Shown here in pieces: positions 11,214 through 22,999 of a stretch of 64,000 nt of DNA (position 1 is its first letter; each line of letters begins with the position of its first letter). The stretch is from Spirometra erinaceieuropaei (taxonomy: Eukaryota; Platyhelminthes; Cestoda; Diphyllobothriidea; Diphyllobothriidae), in the NCBI GenBank assembly GCA_902702965.1, contig CACRXP010001224.1:55887-119886 (forward strand), written 5' to 3'. Under the pieces are notes generated by a model. The model was given only the letters and a program-made list of their open reading frames with translations, was not told where the DNA came from and did not search any database. Position numbers and translations under genes: made by a program.

Positions 11214-11424
11214 CTAGAATGGTAGAGGGGCGCTCACCGATCGTTTCTACGGCACTCACACGTCCCGTTGTGCCTTGGGGCTCTCTCTCGAGCCTAACCA
11301 GCAGCCGCACAGCGGCGCATGATATAGGCAGAATGTTATAGTGGACAAAGACAAGGGAGACTGGATTGGCCATTTCGGGGCTATTAGCCTTCCACAGCTA
11401 GTCATAACCAACCCCTAAGTGTCG
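11214..11424 (-). mobile_element. SINE S1, truncated minus copy
   Basis: Minus-oriented S1 block: ATGGTAGAGGGGCGCTCACC, GATCGTTTC, the CAGCAGCCGCACAGCGGC hairpin, ATAGGCAGAATGTTAT, GACAAAGACAAGGGAGACTG. The copy stops before the tRNA-like head. Confidence 0.75.
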
Positions 11425-11652
11425 GTAATAAGATTCTGTCTATGTCTATAAAAAGTGCATAAACCCCCACAGCACCATCCTGACGGAGCGAATGTTGCGC
11501 TCAAAATCCGGCAGGGCTTCATCCGTCCGCGTGCGACACAATCCTGGAGCGCTAGACTGTCCAGGGGTGGTTACGTCTGAATTCAAAGCCCACTAAACCG
11601 CGGAAACATAGGCAACCGGCCTTTCAAACGTTCGGCAGCAATTATTCACGCA

Positions 11653-11945
11653 GAATGGTATTGCCGACAAAGACAATGGAGACTGAGATGGCCATTTCTG
11701 TCTTATTAACCGTCGTCGGGGCGAGTGAGTTCCGTAGAAACGATCGATGAGCGCCCCTCTACCATTGTATATTCCTGATCGCAACCGACGGGACAACGAG
11801 CGCATGGCTCAGTGGTTAGACGCGTTGGACTTCTAACTAACAGGTAGCGAGTTCGAGCCCCAGGTGTTCCACACTTGGGGGTTGGGTATGACTGGCCATT
11901 CCAGTCTCTCTTGTTTTTGTCGGTAATACCATTCTGCCTATAGGG
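11653..11945 (+). mobile_element. SINE S1, plus copy with tRNA-like head
   Basis: Starts with a short inverted tail fragment (11653-11720). It then runs GATCGATGAGCGCCCCTCTA, CAACCGACGGGACAACGAG, and a tRNA-like head at 11800-11862 with box A GCGCATGGCTCAGTGGTTAG, the TTGGACTTCTAACTAAC arm and box B GAGTTCGAGCCCC. It ends TTTGTCGGTAATACCATTCTG. The head resembles a tRNA with TTC/TCT in the anticodon position. Confidence 0.8.
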
Positions 11946-12470
11946 GCTAGAATTAACTGCAGAGTTAAAGTTTAGGTTACGGTTAGGATTAAGATTAGGG
12001 CAACAGATTGGTTTTATACTAGCATTGTTGTTGGAAATAGGACATGGCAATATTTCACCTTTTCCGGAATTAGGCACAGGTGCACCCTTACTACTTGGGT
12101 GGGACCTGCCTATTCCCATGTCTAGCTTAGGCCTCCACATATATCGGTCCTATCCATGCCTGCAGTGAACCATCCTGACCCTAACCCATGAACATTTCTA
12201 GACACCTCAAACTTTATGTCAACCTTGACTCTGAAGCTCTAAACCCTAACCCTTACTGTAATCACAAACTTCTTACCTTTGTCCCTAACTCTGGCTTTAA
12301 AATCCAAACCCTAATTCCAATTATAAACTTAAAACCCCGACTTTAAATGAAAAATCCCAACGCTAGCTTCAACGCTTAATCCAAACCCTAACTCAGGTCT
12401 GACAACCCTAATTCGAAGAATAACTCAATTCCTAACACTAACCCCTAATCATAGCTCTACTCCCGAGCCC
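11946..12470 (-). repeat. Decayed TTAGGG/CCCTAA-like tract
   Basis: Many AACCCTAA, ACCCTAAC and CCTAACC words separated by short divergent spacers from about 12170 to 12450, preceded by GGTTAGGATTAAGATTAGGG near 11980. This is an old degenerate array, not a functional telomere. Confidence 0.65.
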
Positions 12471-12789
12471 GATACGGACAATTTTAACGTCAATAACAGA
12501 TCGGATAACTCCTTTCGCGACCTACGACCAGACAAACCGTTATGAGCCACACCTAGGCAAATACCCAGGGGACTTGCACGCCCTATCCTTACCGAGTGTT
12601 TGTACCCAGCTGTCAGTGTCCATAATTTAAAACGGTTTTGACACTTGTGCAGTTCGCTCCAGAACGAAAACAACAGCTCAAGGTTAAAAATTCTAAGAAC
12701 TCCGAATAACCTCAAGCCAAATACTCACATTGACTTTCCAGCCGGACCTAAAAAGGTCTTCCACAGAGAATCCGCACCGAGTTCACACA

Positions 12790-13290
12790 TTAACTTCTGG
12801 GGGAATTAAAACGTTTGGTGGTTTGTCGTCTTTATGACATCCGAATTCCCTTGGTTTTTTACGCTTTGTCGAAAACCGAAACACGCCAAGCACTGTTGAC
12901 CTCACCCTCGAGTGGCCAAACCGACGCACCCCAAATCCTCGGCTAATATGTTGAACAGGCAGTTCCCGCACTGAGAGATTGTAACACCTCATGTAGGCCC
13001 AAAACGGTCCGGAGTAAGTGCTACGCCGGCGTTGTCATCTTGACTGACACCCAGGATTTGACGCTAGCACATTTCCACACGTCACGATCGAATGGAAGTA
13101 TCGATCCCGTCCGTGGTCGCAGAGTTGTCAGTGGCGAAACCGACGCGCCCCAAGTCCTCTGCTGGTATGTTGTCCAGGCAGGTCCTGCATTGAGAGATTC
13201 AAACGCTTCGTGTTTGCTCAAAACGGCCCCGAGTAAGTAAGTGCTACGCCGGCGTTGTCATCGGGGCTGATAGCCAGGATCTGGCGCTAG
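12790..13290 (+). repeat. Tandem repeat, period about 229 bp
   Basis: The word TGCTACGCCGGCGTTGTCAT recurs at about 13019 and 13248. The preceding blocks (AAACCGACGC.CCCCAA.TCCTC, TGAGAGATT, CAAAACGG, CGAGTAAG) recur in step. About two full units and a partial third. Non-coding. Confidence 0.7.
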
Positions 13291-13292
13291 AA

Positions 13293-14165
13293 CAGTGAGT
13301 GACCGATCTCATGAAATGTGGGCCGAGCATTCTTAAATACGTTTTCGATTAGGAAGGATTACTTAGGCCGGCTGTAATACAGATTATCTTGCGGCATAAT
13401 CCTATAATATTTCGGACTCTCCAGAATGCTAAGCTTTTAAATGCACTTCTTTTCAACGTCCTGTAAAAGCCGCATTCGGTAAAAAATGACTACTTAATCA
13501 GCGTGCATTCTTCACATTTATTTGCGATGGTCTTATAAATTTAAATATATCTTATAGAAAGCATGCATGCAAGTATGTTTTCGTTCACTTATTTGGTAGA
13601 AAAGCTTATTTTCTTCACATTTTTTACCCGAGAAAAGGGTAGATTTAGTTTTTAAAAAGTTTTCCAACTGAATAATTTTGAGTCTGATCAGCCCTTGCAT
13701 TAGCGTTTAGCGATTTCAGTCTACAAGGTTCCTGCTTTCCTCATAAGACAAATCATATATTTCTCCATGCCTTTAAGAAGATACTATATAGAGTTCATAA
13801 AATTTCGCAATGGATGCAGACAGTGTTGAATGCTTTGCGAGAAGCATTAATAAACGTACAGGTTGGATGATTTATATATGAACATTGCACAGTCTTAGCG
13901 GATAGAGTGTTCCGTGTATGAAAAAAAGTAAGCGAACCAACTGGGAAAGCATATATCAGATATAAAAAGAGGGTCATTGTCTGCAGAAATCCGTAAGCCA
14001 GCGAAAAATCCGTAAAGTATATTTGGATATGCTTGCATACTAAATCAGTGCTAGAGAGATGACGCGAATGTAGAAGTGCGATATAGGGAGGAATTGCCAT
14101 ACCTCTCCACCGAAAACGCACTTTAGAATTTCGGCTAACATTTCACGAAACGGTTTACCTACCGC
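13293..14165. mobile_element. MITE-A, one good arm, one decayed arm
   Basis: Begins CAGTGAGTGACCGATCTCAT and follows the family consensus for about 600 bp. The second arm is strongly diverged and ends near CGAAAACGC and AATTTCGGCTAACATTTCAC without the canonical tip. Non-autonomous, no coding capacity. Confidence 0.7.
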
Positions 14166-14498
14166 ATTTGGGTAGCGTGCGGCATGCTCGAATTGAATCG
14201 CCAATCTCATAAATATGCAATGACCTTTCACATACAGAACTTTTGGCGTCACTGACGTGTGCATGTTAAATCATCTCCGCCTTTATGTTCAAATTCTTTT
14301 TGGGGAAAATAGTGTTTCATATGTTTCCGTTTTTTCGATGTCACAAGCGTTTTTCGGCACCTGAGACGCAGTCAGTCCAAAAGATGCCTCTGCTTTCCTG
14401 TTACTATTCGCCTTCTTTGAGAATAACCATAACGACACTTCCTGGACTCTTCTGTTGCCTTCACGTAACCCAGCGCAGAAGGCTCTAGGGCCTGAAAT

Positions 14499-14895
14499 GG
14501 CAACGGTAGGGTGAAGGACCTCGCCGAACAGTCGTTGGACTGTGGATGGTCTCATATGGGGTTTTATCTTGGCATCCATTTGCGGGCCGTTGCAGACAAT
14601 GCAGTGCCAACAACGATTACTTCCCATGACCTCAAACCACTGCTGAAACTCCGTTGCTTTTTGAAAATTTGCTCTTCGTTTATTATTTAATTAACCTGCT
14701 CATTTCTGTCGCCATACGAAAGCGTACGCTAAAACCTTTGGCAGAAATCCAAACAATTTCCGTGTTTTCTTGCATTTTGTCAGCTTACAGTCTGGCGTGC
14801 TGTCCCAGTCGTAAAACCCCCACTACCATCGTTTCTGCATGACACAATCCACAGTCTACCAACAGTTAATTGGGGTTCTTCACCCCACCCTTGCC
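14499..14895. mobile_element. Short TIR element (MITE-C), best copy
   Basis: Imperfect terminal inverted repeats start GGCAACGGTAGGGTGAAGG on the left and GGCAAGGGTGGGGTGAAGA on the reverse of the right end. Both continue to ACAGT.GTTGG.. and AGACTGTG. The flanks CCTGAAAT (14491-14498) and CCTAAAAT (14896-14903) agree at 7 of 8 bases, compatible with an 8-bp target duplication as made by hAT transposons. No transposase. Confidence 0.7.
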
Positions 14896-14904
14896 CCTAA
14901 AATA

Positions 14905-15785
14905 GTGGTCGGTCACCGTGAGTGGTCTTCTGAGACGTCATGGAAGCAGTTTACAAGGCACAGTCTACGCAAAAATACGTCCTAGCTGTGAGACTCAAAT
15001 TTTAAGGTCTAGTCCCCTGGGCGTGAAGCTCAAGGCCAATTATCTGCCGAGGGTTATTCAGCTGCCGAGCGCAAATGTGTTCATATCTTAACAGTCTTTG
15101 CCCACCCCCCACCCATGCCCCCAGAGTCTGTCCGAAATCCGGTCATATCATCGCGAGGCTATATTATTCAAGATAGACTCCTGCGTCCTAGAGACGTAAT
15201 TTCTTAAGGAACCGTTAATTACGATGTATGTTGGCAGACCGGGGAGTTTAGTTGCCTAGCAGGAGGCTTCATAGCCAGACATAGGAAGGAAAGATCGTCA
15301 GGCTCCTAAAAGGCGCATCAGGACTGCTTTTAGAACACGCAACTACATTACCTTAGGACCGGTTTCTTGTTTATTTCAAAAAAATCCTACTTTTTACTAG
15401 CCACCGTGGTCACCTCTCTTTAAGTCAATTTTTAACAATTCAGTCAAAAAGTTTTCCGGGTTGGATAGGGGAATAAGGAACTCCCGTCTTGCTTTTGCTC
15501 TTATTTTTAATTCCAGGGAGTACTTATTCACGTGTAGTTTTGCCGACTGGTAGAAATGGCCTCTTCTTAGTGTGATCTTTATGGCGCTCGCACTCCGTGG
15601 GATCTGAGCCGGGTGTGGCAGCACTCCTAGGAGCAACTCCGGCCGCGCTGGCCACCTGCGCCCCTCCCACTTTAGTCGGGCACGACGGTCGAATTGTCAC
15701 TCACTCCGGTGCCCTACTTTTTTTCTGCAAAGCAGATCATTCCTGTTATTTTTCATGATAGGACGCGGAAATTAATGCCGCATTT
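14905..15785. other. No recognisable feature
   Basis: Nothing with a protein or RNA family signature, and no clear repeat shared with the rest of the window. Confidence 0.4.
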
Positions 15786-15899
15786 GTGCCCAACGTGGCG
15801 TGCTGTCCCAGTCGTAAAACTCTCAGTAACATCATTCCTGCATGACACAATCCACAGTCTACCGACAGCTAAATGGGATCCATCACCCTACCTTTGCCG
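15786..15899. mobile_element. MITE-C, right-end fragment
   Basis: Carries GGCGTGCTGTCCCAGTCGTA, TGCATGACACAATCCACAGT, CTACCGACAG and the tip CCTACCTTTGCC, homologous to the right end of the 14.5-kb copy. The left part is missing. Confidence 0.65.
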
Positions 15900-16395
15900 T
15901 TATTTTTTAGTTAAATAGGAACAAACAGCGTTTTTAAGCTGATTTAAAAGGGGCGGCAATAAATATCTGGGATTAACACGGAACGGTCACTTGGGCTTCC
16001 ACACAAATTTTTCCTGCAAGGAAATGAAGGAGATTTATCTTTAACAGAAACGGGCTTTCTTAATGCCATCAAGCATGGTTCAAAAAGATTTAAGCGGTAA
16101 TATCCCTATCCTACAATTGATTACTCGTTAGAAAAACTCCAATCGTCAGTCGCCCTGGGAGGCCCTCGGTGATTTAAATGCAATTTTCCCCTAGAAAGCC
16201 CCCTTCAGTGATGACTTCTCTTTCTCTTTATTAAAGACTGACATTCCGGGTTTTTGATGTTTACAAAAGAGACGTCTGTCAAACTGTGCTTTCAATGGAA
16301 ATCCCGGCAAATTACAGCCGCGTCTCTGCATCAAACTGTGCGCCTTGCAGCTTAATCTGCAGTCCTCGTAGGCATTTTATTGGCCGCAACCAATT

Positions 16396-16520
16396 ATGCA
16401 GAAGGCGGAGTATTGACAAAGACAAGGGAGGCTGGAATGGCCATTTCGGCTTATTAGCACTCACCAGACAGCCACACACCCAACCCCGAGGTCTGCGCGA
16501 CCCGGGACCACTTCCCTGGG
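16396..16520 (-). mobile_element. SINE S1 fragment
   Basis: Minus-strand tail: TTGACAAAGACAAGGGAGGC, TGGAATGGCCATTTC, GGCTTATTAGC and CCAACCCCGAG. The tRNA-like head is absent. Confidence 0.6.
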
Positions 16521-16605
16521 CTTTTATCACTGCCGCAGCTTAAGATTGAGCATTATCTCACGAGATTACACACCCGAGAAAAAAATTTGTTGTCAATCAA
16601 AAAGG

Positions 16606-17012
16606 ACATTTGAGTGGAGACGTGCGGTGACTGGATACTGTGTTCTCTAGGCTAATTACGCATGATACCCCGCCTCCAAATACTTCTCAGAGGAAGTTTC
16701 GAATACTCTCGGGGGAAGGGTCGCCGGCTAGTAACCGGGTGACTTGATAAACATCTGAGTCTCCACGTCTGCCAGGGCGGACTTGACCTTCAAAGAGTCT
16801 GACGTCGTAAACTGTTCACAGTAAAATCAACGGTCACTAGCTAGTCCAGAGTGGACTGCCTATTCTATTGCCTTCATCTCAAGCTGGCTTTGTTGTCGAC
16901 TCGAAGCAGGTTCCTAAGCATTCAGCAAGTGTTTTATGGTCAGTAGCTTAACCGTAAAGGAAAAACGAATTGCGTAATTGCTTATCGTTCGCCTCTGACA
17001 CTGTGCACTTAC
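16606..17012 (+). repeat. Direct repeat flanking a MITE, left copy
   Basis: Shares CATTTGAGT.GAGACGT, TCGCCGGCTAGTAACCGGGT, GACTTGATAAACATC.GAGTC, GACTTGACCTTCAAAGAGTC and TTGTCGACTCGAA with 17811-18253 in the same order. It could be a tandem duplication or long terminal repeats of an unrecognised element. Confidence 0.75.
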
Positions 17013-17810
17013 AAAAAATGACCGATCTCATGAATTGTATGCTAACATTCTGAAATGGGTTTCCGATTAGGAAGGATTACTTAGGTATGGTTGTCATACT
17101 GATTATTCTGAGGCACAATCCTATTATATTTCGGACTCGGCAGGACGTCGGCTTTTGAATGCACTTCTTTTTGACCTCGTCTAGAAACCGTACTCGGTAA
17201 GAAATGACAACTTAAGTAACATGCATTTTTTACACTGACTTTCTATGTTCATATGAATTCAAATATATTTTATAAAAAACATGAACAAAAATATTGTTTC
17301 GTTCACTAATTTGATAGACAATCACGTCACCTTTATATTTTATGCTCGAAGAAATAGCATAATTGGGTTTTATAAAAAGGTTATTAATTTCCGAATAATT
17401 TGAAGTCTGATTAGCCGTTGCATTAACGCCTAGTGACTTCAGTCTACAAGCTGCATGCGTTCTGCGTAAGGAGAATCATATATTCTTGCATGCCCTTAAA
17501 AAGACGTCATATTGAGTCCATAAAATTTTGCAATGGATGCGGACTATATTGTACATTTTATGAGTAGCATTGGTAAAAGGACAAGTACGATGCTGTATGA
17601 ATGGACACTGTACGGACCTAGAAAATCTCATAATTAGAAACTTTTTATAAAACCTATTTATGCTCTTTCTTCAAGCATAAAATATAAAGGAGACGTGATT
17701 GTTTACCAAATGAGTGAAAGAAACAATATTTTTGTTCATGCTTTTTATAAAATATATTTGAATTCATAAGAACATCGAAAGTCAGTGTAAAAAATGTATG
17801 CTACTTAAGT
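17013..17810. mobile_element. MITE-A, truncated at both tips
   Basis: Begins at TGACCGATCTCATGAAT without the CAGTGCG tip and follows the family through both arms. It breaks off after TATGCTACTTAAGT, about 200 bp before the expected end. It sits exactly between the two direct repeats. Confidence 0.75.
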
Positions 17811-18253
17811 ACATTTGAGTTGAGACGTAGGGTGACTGGATACAGTGTTCTCTAGACTACGTACGCATGATACCCCTCCCTCGAATTTGTCAGTGGACGT
17901 CTCGCATATTCTCCGGGGAATAGTCGCCGGCTAGTAACCGGGTAACTTGATAAACATCCGAGTCTTCTCATCGCCAGATCAACAAAACACGAATTATTAA
18001 TATTGCCAGGGTGGACTTGACCTTCAAAGAGTCCGACGTCGTAAACTGTTCCAGAAACGTATCAGAGTAAAACAAACGGTCGCTAGCTAGTACTGAGTGA
18101 ACTGCCTATTTTATTGACCCCATCTCAAGTCGACTTTGTTGTCGACTCGAATCAGTTCCTTTAACATTCGGCAAGTGTTTTCTGGTCAGTAGCTTAACTG
18201 CAAGGGAAACACAAATTGCGTAATTGCGTACAATTGGCCTCTGACACTGTACA
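17811..18253 (+). repeat. Direct repeat flanking a MITE, right copy
   Basis: Second copy of 16606-17012, with a small insertion (TCAACAAAACACGAATTATT region, near 17980). The divergence between the copies suggests an old event. Confidence 0.75.
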
Positions 18254-18606
18254 CATACTTGGCAGTCGCGACTACAGACGGCAGCACTGGTCTCCTTTAA
18301 CCTTTATTTTTTTGAATTATTCTTAGGATCCCAGTCGGACTAGACTGTCTATTGGCGTCTCGGCCGCCGGTCTTGGTGTCTTCAGGGAGAAAAAAAGAAT
18401 TCAGTTGTACTCCTGGTAAGTCAGGCTTTTTTTGTCTGTCAAGGCCCTCAGTATGTGTGCGCACTGTACTTGGTTAAGTCGATCTTCTTCCGAATACCAG
18501 GTCAAGTTGTGAACTTAATTAAAATTGGGATAAGTTTTGTCTAGAGAAAAAAACCGAAGGTTGTTTTACATTAATACTTATTTTTTATTACCTCGAAGGC
18601 GAGCAT

Positions 18607-19035
18607 TCATCGGTCCAAACGACGGGCTTTTTCGCAAATAATGAAGCCTACCATTGGTGGGAAGAAGGTTTTTATGGAAATTTGTGTATACCAAAGAAAG
18701 CTTATGCTGTATCTAAATCGAGCTTTCTTCACACTTGCGTCATATTTCAATGGCAAGACAGAGTCAAGATAGGCAAAGTTGAGAGATCCGGGTTGATTAT
18801 TTGAAGAGGAAGACGAAAAAGATGGGCTCACTGGAACGGGTTTATTTAGATGCTGACGTCTTGAAGAGCTTGACCGGATCTCCATTGTCAAAGTATAAAA
18901 TGCACTTAGACGATCAGAAATCCCAAGTGGCGTGTCACGTTGGTCGGCTTCGTGCTGATCGATTTTTCGCTCACCTCGCTGCCTCGGCCTCGGAGTCAAG
19001 ACACTGGAAGCGGTCATGAACGCAGTGGCTGGCAA
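18607..19035 (-). CDS. Unclassified open frame, 142 codons
   Basis: The predicted product is hydrophilic and serine-rich in the middle (SSSSRR, SPSFSSSSSNN), then contains NFAYLDSVLPLKYDASVKKA and a basic RFRYS stretch. No family is recognised. A CAGCGAG/GTGAGCG sequence near 18975 could be a splice donor, so parts of this frame could be an exon, but nothing confirms expression. A chance frame is a real alternative. Confidence 0.2.
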   Translation of the reverse strand: MPATAFMTASSVLTPRPRQRGERKIDQHEADQRDTPLGISDRLSAFYTLTMEIRSSSSRRQHLNKPVPVSPSFSSSSSNNQPGSLNFAYLDSVLPLKYDASVKKARFRYSISFLWYTQISIKTFFPPMVGFIICEKARRLDR

Positions 19036-19439
19036 GGCTAAATGACCAATCTACGCGGGCCGCACACGAGCTGGTCTCTAAATCCACACATCTGCCTTCT
19101 TCCAAGGGTCCTTAGATCGCGGATGCACGAGAGCGCTATTAACGCTAACGATGGGTCGCTGTCGTCAGCTCTCCAGTTCGAATTAGGGGCAAGTTAGTCT
19201 TTCACCTGTCTGCAGTTAAAGCACTAGAACGCATTGCCTAGTAAGCGTTAAACCACCCTAACTGCTTTAACGTAGGCGTTACATGTCGCCTAAAACTCGT
19301 TATAGCGACAGGTAGACTTTCAGCCCATTTGCTGCCTTTGCACTCGCGTAATGAACGGTTCAGAGTACTCAAATATTGTTGCACGGTAGTACGTGAGGGT
19401 GGTATTTGCGTCAACCGGCTTCTACTCTTATTGCGCCCC

Positions 19440-19905
19440 CTCCCAAACGGGCCACCTGTTAGACGCACTGGACCAACACGGGGTGCCACATCGGATTCTG
19501 GCAGGCGTCATCGGAATGCGTACCGTAACAAACGCCAACATTTCGAGGTGCGGTTGCAGACCCAGTTACCGGCAGGCGTCACGCACGCTGGGACCACTGC
19601 CGCCCTCCCCATTGTTGTTGATTAGCATCCTGGTCATTTGATGCGTAGGCCAGAAGGTGTGAAGTGGAGCGTCAAGGTTTGAGCCCGACAGTGTCATCCA
19701 CCTGCACTCTTCCTCACCTCTGGTCTTCTTGACTCTGTCTTGACACCGGGTCCAGGTAAGGAGGAGTGAGTGCGGCAGATGCTTCGCAGGTCTGCTATCA
19801 CTATTGCATAATTCACGCTCAAGTCCCCCTCCCTGTTTTGTCTTGCTGTGGAGCATACGGTGGACATCATCGACAATGACGTGTATATTATTTAACCTCA
19901 GCCGC
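19440..19905 (+). repeat. Interspersed repeat R3, plus copy
   Basis: Matches 29780-30310 in order: GGATTCTGGCAGGCGTCATC, GGTCTTCTTGACTCTGTCTT, GACACCGGGTCCAGGT, GCAGATGC.TCGCA, TAATTCACGC.CAAGTC, GTGGAGCATACGGTGGACAT. Non-coding. Open frames are by-products. Confidence 0.75.
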
Positions 19906-20162
19906 GCGATTTCGATTGGCGTGCACATAACGTTAAAAAAGGAGAAAATCTTACTGCCAAACTCTGGTTTCGAGTTTGAGATTGCGTACTCATTAAAGCT
20001 GGCCTAGATTATGGACAACCTGAGGTAGGGAAAGTTCTATCAGGGGGTTGATCTGCAAATGCAGAATGAACGGATACAGTAGCTGTCTAAGTTTGCCCAC
20101 GCCCTCTTCGGTCTGCCATACACTGACTATCATCAGTGAACGGACAGACATCAATGCGCCTA

Positions 20163-21153
20163 CAGTAGGTGGGCTAACTCGTGAAATGTCAACCGAAATT
20201 CCGAAATGCGTTCTAGTTTCGAAAAAATTATTCAAGTATGATTTAAAAACTAATCATCATGCAGCATAATTCTATAATGATCCAGTTACCTCAGGGTGCC
20301 GGTTTTCTAATGAACTTCCTTCCGGCTGCATGCAAAAACTACATTTTGCAAAAATAACTACTTAAGTAGCATGCAGTTTTCCCATTGATTTTCGATGTCC
20401 TTAAAAGTTCAATTATATCTCATGGAAGAAATGCATAAGAATATTCATTCTTTTGCTCATTCGGTATATAATTACTTCTTGTTTCAATTTCATACTCGAA
20501 AGAAGAGTATAATTCGGTTTTAAAAAGTTTTTTAATTCCCGAATAATTCTGAGCCAGACCTGCTGTTATACTTGCATTCAGGGCTTCAAATCTATAAGCC
20601 GTATATTTTCCGTGTACGGAATACAATAAATTTCTGTACAGTATTAAAAGGAGACCATATGGGGTTCATCAAATTAAGCAGTGGATGTGAGCAGTACTGT
20701 TAACTTTACAAACCACATTGGTCAATGCAGATACATGACGTTTTATGAACGGCCATTCACGGTATTAAGAAATCTCACAATTAGAATCCTTTTTATAGCC
20801 GAATGATACCCTTCCTTCGAGTATAAGATTGGAAGAAGACCTAATATTCTGCCGAATGAGCGAAAAAATGAATATTTTATGCACGTTTTCCTTGAAATAT
20901 AGTTGCATTTTCAAGGGCATCGAAAATCAATGAGAAAAATGCATGCTAATTAAATGGTCATTCTTTACAGAGTATAGTTCTCACATGCAGTCCGAAATAA
21001 GTTCGTTCAAAAGAAGGCACTCTGAGGTAACTGGATTATTATAAAATTATGCTGGACGATGATTATTGTTACAACCATGCGTACTTAATCTTTTCGAAAC
21101 GAGAAGGCATTTCAAAATTTCGGTTGACATTTCATGAGTTAGCCCACCTACTG
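20163..21153. mobile_element. MITE-B, complete palindromic copy
   Basis: Flanked by TA on both sides (20161-20162 and 21154-21155). It begins CAGTAGGTGGGCTAACTCGT and ends with the reverse complement of the same tip. The arms are long (about 370-400 bp) and inverted around a unique centre. It shares the inner sequence with MITE-A (CCCGAATAATT, TTTCGATG) but has a different tip. No coding capacity. The TA duplication and CAGT start fit the Tc1/mariner superfamily. Confidence 0.85.
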
Positions 21154-21589
21154 TATATCCACACGACTCAATTGATTCCCCTGTGTACTCCAGTCGATGT
21201 ATCAGCAGCAAATTAAAATAGGGGTCTCGTCAGTGCGTCCCCCTCAGTCGTCCTCTCATAGTGTTCGCTTTTTTCAATGTGCTTGGTTTTTGCGCGTGTC
21301 CCCAACAATTGGCCATGCTAGAGTTGGGCTGGGCCAACATTTGAAGCATGTCACGCGTTGACCGGGCAGCGCACCGATAACAAATGAGTTTTGATGACAC
21401 GCCAGGGCGCTGGTTCACGCTGCACCGACCTTTTGCACCCAATCCGAACATCAGATAGCTTAGCGACTCGAACAGTATACTGGTGCCTGTGAGAAAGCAT
21501 AAGGTCCGCTTTGGGGACCGCGTCTTCATAACACACAACGCATATTGCTCTCTAGAAACAACCTGACGGGCTTGGAAACTATCACTACG

Positions 21590-21945
21590 CGTTAAAAGCC
21601 CTGGATTGGAAGGCTACCAACTGATGGAATTATTCGCTTGTACCCGCAAGACGAAGAGTCAGGGCCTCTCCCACTCCTTCGGGATCTGAGTCGATCCTTC
21701 CTCGTTTGTGTGAAAACTCTGTCCATCGCCCGCGGAATAGGCGTATGTGGCATGCGTTGACGGACTGTTGAGCTTTGTCAGCCACTACATTCAATTTTGC
21801 CTCCAGTCGTGTTGACATTCGAGCCTAATAGGTGAGGGAAGAGAGTGTGCTAGATGCTGTGAAAGTCCACCGACATTATAGACGGATTTACGCCCAAATC
21901 GGTGTCCTGCACCCACCACGTTGTCGGACATCGTCGCTCCCGACC
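21590..21945 (+). repeat. R3-associated repeat, partial
   Basis: Holds the GATTGGAAGGCTACCAACTG module, then GAGGGAAGAGAGTGTGCTAG, ATGCTGTGAAAGTCCACCG, ATAGACGGATTTACGCCCAA and GTCCTGCACCCACCACG, decayed versions of the R3 core. Confidence 0.5.
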
Positions 21946-22998
21946 GTCAAACTGATGGGTGGTTGCGCACACGGCTGCGTCCAGTCCCTGCTTGCGCAAC
22001 TGTCGCAGTATCCCACGTCTTGGATTTCAAACCCTACATGCTGATCATTTGTTGATTTTTGAACCTGAAAGGGCAATCGCCTCGCCTTGCTTGTTACGTT
22101 CGGAGAACAATTCAAGTTTTACATGAAACACGCCAGATGGAACGTCGAACCGCCTAAGTCAATAATTCAGTAGAGACTCCCCCTATATCATCTTTATCCG
22201 GACTCGTTTTATATGACTAATCGAGATCACACGTGAAGTGATTGATTGCTTCTCTTATTTGTTTCCTTTTTAGGTCGAACATTGAGAAAATATCTTTCAA
22301 GGGAAAATCCTTCTTTGTCCAACTAAAACCCCAAACGGTAAGTCAGTCAACGGCTACAGCGTAGGTTTGATGTCGTCATGACTACACCTTGAAACATTTG
22401 CACTGTAAACTACTTCTTTCTTAGTGCTGAGAATCTAATTATTCGGTTACGGAAGACCCGCCAAGGATCCTTCAAAGAGAGGAAATAGCAAATTAAGCAA
22501 ACTTGCAACATACCTCACCCCAGAAGTATCTTGAATTACATCTTCTGAGAGGAACACCAGACTGGCGACACCCGCCTTATCAAGAGGAGGGTCAGCGGTA
22601 GTTTTTCTGCCAATCGGAGGAAACCGGGGAGGACCGGCGCGACCTCCACGTCCGCTTTGTGGTTACAATGACCAGCTGAGTGGCCACGCCGCATGCGTAC
22701 GCTATTTTCAAGCTGTCCGTTGAAGTTCAAACCACGTGCTAAGTCAGTCAGATGTTTAACCGTGTCTAAAAAAAGATACGGTGGTTGGCTATTGTTTGCA
22801 CCTACACGCGTCTCTTACCGGTCGGGAGCGACTTCCTTTCTTTCCGCATGGCCTTTACAATTGTATCTATGGCATCCGAAAGGGCGTTTTGGTTAATCTA
22901 TGCCTCATCTGAATGAATTGCCAAGAGAACTTCGCTACCCCTCTTCTTTAGATTGGCAACAGGAAAGGGAGTTCCCTCCTGGACACGTATATGTGATG
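21946..22998. other. No recognisable feature
   Basis: No gene family, RNA or shared repeat identified. Confidence 0.4.
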
Positions 22999-22999
22999 T

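Noticed and set aside
11706..12140. 144-codon minus frame
   Set aside because: Lies across a SINE S1 copy and telomere-like sequence. Its length comes from the repeat.
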